Shown here: positions 61,606 to 64,000 of the stretch, one piece after another
Numbering within the stretch: the first letter of the stretch is position 1
Layout: every line of letters starts with the position of its first letter
From: Solimonas sp036405815
Lineage (GTDB): Bacteria > Pseudomonadota > Gammaproteobacteria > Nevskiales > Nevskiaceae
DNA length: 64,000 nucleotides
Direction of reading: 5' to 3'
Assembly: GCA_036405815.1 (NCBI GenBank)
Contig: DASWWX010000033.1
Location: forward strand, 19,488 to 83,487
Program-made: the position numbers and the translations under genes
Notes under the pieces: generated by a model
Databases searched by the model: none
Told to the model about the DNA's origin: nothing
Seen by the model: the letters and a program-made list of their open reading frames with translations, nothing else

Positions 61606-63726
61606 TCAAACTGCGGGCCGGTCCGCGCGGCGACCCAGGCCGCGCAGGCGCGCCGCCAATCCATCCATCGTCCAGCGCATGAAGCGACCGGCGCCCAGGA
61701 CGCCGAAGCGCGCCACTTCGCCCAGGGCGCGCAACGGCCGATCGCGCGTCTGCGTCTCGCGCCACTGGATCCAGGCGTCGGCGCGGCCGAACAGCGCGTA
61801 GATCAACGCGCTCTCCTGCGCGATGTCCATGTCCTCGAACTCCAGCGCCAGCACGTTGTGTGCGTTGCGGCGGACCTTGCAGTCGATCCAGACGTCCGAG
61901 CGCTGCGGAAACAGCACGATCTGCGCGTGGTCGCCGACGTCCAGCGCCAGCGCCTCCGGCAACTGCAGGGCGGCGCCGGTGTAGGAGACGTCCAGGGTCT
62001 GCAGCGCCAGCGCGGGCTGACTGGGCCCGGCACGCAGCAGGGCGGGCAAGCGCGAGCGCACGCGAACCGCATGACGGACCTGACGCTTCTCGCTGGCCAC
62101 CGCCAGCGCACCGCCAATGATGACCAGGTTGTAGAGCGTCCAGCCGAGGTTGAGCATCACCGTGTCGGCCTCGGGTGGCAGGCTGGACAGTCGATAGAGA
62201 CCGACCACGGTCCCGATGGCGTTCACGAGGAACAGAAAGTAGTAGGGCTTGGCGATATCGCCGTCGAAATAGTCGCGATTGACGACGCCACCCTTGGCGG
62301 TCACGTTGAACTTGCCGAGCTTGGGGTTGATGAACGCCAGCAGCGTCGGCCCGAGAATGAACGTCGCCAGCACGGTCTCGTAGACCTCGGACCAGAACGA
62401 GTGCCGGAACGCACCCTGCAATCGACTGTTGGTGATCGTCGCCAGCACCACGTGCGGCGCGGCGTAAGCCAACACCATCCAGCCCTGCGCCTTGATGATC
62501 TCGCCGCCGAGCAGCAGATACCCGAGCGGACTGGTCAGGAAGATGATGCGCGGCAGGCCGTAGAAGAAATGCAGCATCGCATTGGCGTAGCAGATGCGCT
62601 GGCCCCATTTCAGTCCCGGCAGCAGGAACGGATTGTTGACGCGGAAGATCTGCGCCATGCCACGCGCCCAGCGAATGCGCTGACCGACGTGCGCCGACAA
62701 GGATTCGGTGGCCAGACCCGCCGCCTGCGGGATGTTGATGTAGGCGCTCTTCCAGCCGCGCGAGTGCATGCGCAACGACGTGTGCGCGTCCTCGGTCACG
62801 GTCTCGGTGGCAATCCCACCGATCTCCTCGAGCGCCGTGCGTCGCAGCACCGCGCAGGAGCCGCAGAAGAAAGAGGCGTCCCAGAAATCGTTGCCGTCCT
62901 GGATCAGGCCGTAGAACAGCTCGCCCTCGTTGGGTACGCGACGGAACGTGCCGAGATTGCGCTCGAACGGATCGGGTGAGAAGAAGTGGTGCGGCGTCTG
63001 CACCAGCGAAACATCGCGGTCGGCGACCAGCGTGCCCATGGTCAGCTGCAGGAAGGAGCGCGTCGGGATGTGGTCGCAGTCGAAGATCGCGACGTATTCG
63101 CCCGAGGTCTTCTTCAGCGCGGCATTGATGTTGCCGGCCTTGGCGTGCTTGTTGTCGGTGCGCGTGATGTGCTCAACGCCCACCTCGGCGCAGAACGCCT
63201 TGAACTCGGGCCGGCGGCCGTCGTCGAGCACATAGACGTTGAGCTTGTGCCGCGGCCAGTCCAGCGCCAGTGCCGCCAGCACGGTCGGCCGCACGACCTT
63301 GAGCGGCTCGTTGTAGGTCGGGATGAAGACGTCGACCGTGGGCCAGCGCTCAGGATCGTCCGGCAGCGGCTGCGGCTTGCGCCCCAGCGGCCAGGCCGTC
63401 TGGATGTAGCCGAACACCAGGATCACATAGGCATACAACTCGGCGAACAGCAGGCCGGAGGCCAGAAACAGATCCCAGGCATCGAAGCCGGGGCCGATCG
63501 GCAGCGTCTCGGTGACGCGCCAGTACAGGTAGCGGGTGCTCGCCATCAGCGACAGCACCACCATCGCCAGCGACCACGAATGTCCGGGGAAGCGGCGCGC
63601 GACCAGGGCCGCGACCACCATGCTGACGGCGGCCACCGCCTGCCACATCAGGCTCAGCGGCGTGGCAACGACGACACAGGCAAAAAAGCCGAAGAGCAGC
63701 GCCGCCACCGCCATGATCAGCCGCAT
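61606..63726 (-). CDS. bcsA: Cellulose synthase catalytic subunit (UDP-forming) BcsA
   Basis: 706 residues. N-terminal helices are followed by the GT2 domain with VFIPTYNEP, VLDDGRRPEF (first Asp pair), AIFDCDHIPTRSF (DCD), TVTEDAHTSLRMHSRGW (TED, the base) and HVGQRIRWARGMAQIFR (Q-R-x-R-W). FNVTAKGG is the gating-loop motif. The C-terminal PilZ domain has RQVRHAVRV (RxxxR) and DVSYTGAAL (DxSxxG), so activity should depend on cyclic di-GMP. It makes and extrudes cellulose at the inner membrane. It is shorter than the E. coli protein, lacking the long N-terminal extension. Confidence 0.97.
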   Translation of the reverse strand: MRLIMAVAALLFGFFACVVVATPLSLMWQAVAAVSMVVAALVARRFPGHSWSLAMVVLSLMASTRYLYWRVTETLPIGPGFDAWDLFLASGLLFAELYAYVILVFGYIQTAWPLGRKPQPLPDDPERWPTVDVFIPTYNEPLKVVRPTVLAALALDWPRHKLNVYVLDDGRRPEFKAFCAEVGVEHITRTDNKHAKAGNINAALKKTSGEYVAIFDCDHIPTRSFLQLTMGTLVADRDVSLVQTPHHFFSPDPFERNLGTFRRVPNEGELFYGLIQDGNDFWDASFFCGSCAVLRRTALEEIGGIATETVTEDAHTSLRMHSRGWKSAYINIPQAAGLATESLSAHVGQRIRWARGMAQIFRVNNPFLLPGLKWGQRICYANAMLHFFYGLPRIIFLTSPLGYLLLGGEIIKAQGWMVLAYAAPHVVLATITNSRLQGAFRHSFWSEVYETVLATFILGPTLLAFINPKLGKFNVTAKGGVVNRDYFDGDIAKPYYFLFLVNAIGTVVGLYRLSSLPPEADTVMLNLGWTLYNLVIIGGALAVASEKRQVRHAVRVRSRLPALLRAGPSQPALALQTLDVSYTGAALQLPEALALDVGDHAQIVLFPQRSDVWIDCKVRRNAHNVLALEFEDMDIAQESALIYALFGRADAWIQWRETQTRDRPLRALGEVARFGVLGAGRFMRWTMDGLAARLRGLGRRADRPAV

Positions 63727-63768
63727 GCTCGGAGGGCTCCGGGCCGGTGAGGGAAAGAAGGACGAGCG

Positions 63769-64000
63769 CTAGTTGCGCGGCGGCTTGCCGCGACCGGCCG
63801 AGTCCAGGCTGGCGAAAATCGCGCTGAGCGGCCGCTCGCGCAAACGCGGGGTCGGCGTCGCAGCCGGCGACATCGGTTGGCGCGGCGCCAGATCCAGTTG
63901 CAGACGCAGCGAGGGGCCACCAGCGCTGAGGCTCTGACGGCGCAGGCGTTCGAACGTGTTGCTGAGCGGCGCCGTCTCACCTACCGGCGCGCCCGCCGTC
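63769..64000 (-). CDS. C-terminal part of the gene upstream of bcsA, 5' end beyond window
   Basis: Read from the complement, a frame enters from the right edge and ends at TAG 63769-63771, giving 76 residues. They include NTFERLRRQSLSAGG, LRLQLDLAPRQPMSPAAT and the end LRERPLSAIFASLDSAGRGK. The Pro-rich character and a short Leu-Ile-Phe motif before the end recall the accessory proteins BcsO/BcsP found ahead of bcsA in some operons, but this is only a suggestion from position and composition. It ends 43 bp before the bcsA start and is probably co-transcribed. Confidence 0.5.
   Translation of the reverse strand, partial: TAGAPVGETAPLSNTFERLRRQSLSAGGPSLRLQLDLAPRQPMSPAATPTPRLRERPLSAIFASLDSAGRGKPPRN

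Overview
The window is GC-rich and gene-dense, and it looks chromosomal, from a gammaproteobacterium. The supporting genes are YajC/SecD/SecF, ZapE, XerD, the large NAD-dependent glutamate dehydrogenase and a Bcs cellulose operon. Genus cannot be fixed by eye. A Nevskiales/Xanthomonadales-type bacterium is my best inference. A glucosylglycerol-phosphate synthase/phosphatase fusion and a polysaccharide-type sulfotransferase would suit a salt-exposed habitat.

Region 1 (1-12.3 kb, minus strand) is a surface polysaccharide locus. In transcription order it holds a small secreted protein, a YjbH-like outer-membrane protein, a WecA-like initiating phosphotransferase, a TviB/WbpO-type UDP-sugar dehydrogenase, an OafA-type acyltransferase with SGNH domain, a UDP-glucuronate 4-epimerase, a Wzx-like flippase, a sulfotransferase, a left-handed beta-helix acetyltransferase and a GT4 glycosyltransferase cut by the left edge. 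The predicted product is an acidic glycan carrying acyl and sulfate groups. Two coding genes here contain G9 and G10 runs, so phase variation is possible.

Region 2 (12.6-32.1 kb) has a secreted beta-barrel candidate and then secF-secD-yajC with ugd upstream. About 12 kb of accessory genes follow: acyl-CoA dehydrogenase, glutathione peroxidase, ggpPS, an MFS transporter, cysC, and a TetR-regulated pair of a nitrilase-like lipoprotein and a flavin amine oxidase. Then come tgt, a DUF2937 gene, queA and tRNA-Leu(CAA). queA, tgt, yajC, secD and secF keep the order and direction usual for a single cluster, so the accessory block appears to have split it.

Region 3 (32-46 kb) is mostly housekeeping: an outer-membrane protein with an acidic repeat region, a Nudix hydrolase, ferredoxin FdxA, an AddB/AddA-like helicase-nuclease pair, a DsbC-like lipoprotein, xerD divergent from a plsC-type acyltransferase across a shared promoter, a sugar-lactone oxidase and zapE.

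Region 4 (45.5-64 kb) has a TlpA-like thioredoxin and NAD-glutamate dehydrogenase, an unrecognised low-complexity lipoprotein, a compact two-component pair, and a cellulose synthase operon on the minus strand (bcsA, bcsB, bcsZ, bcsC and a small TPR gene). The tail of a further upstream gene is cut by the right edge.

I saw no CRISPR array, insertion sequence, prophage or rRNA. All functional calls come from reading motifs and overall resemblance to families; no database search was run.
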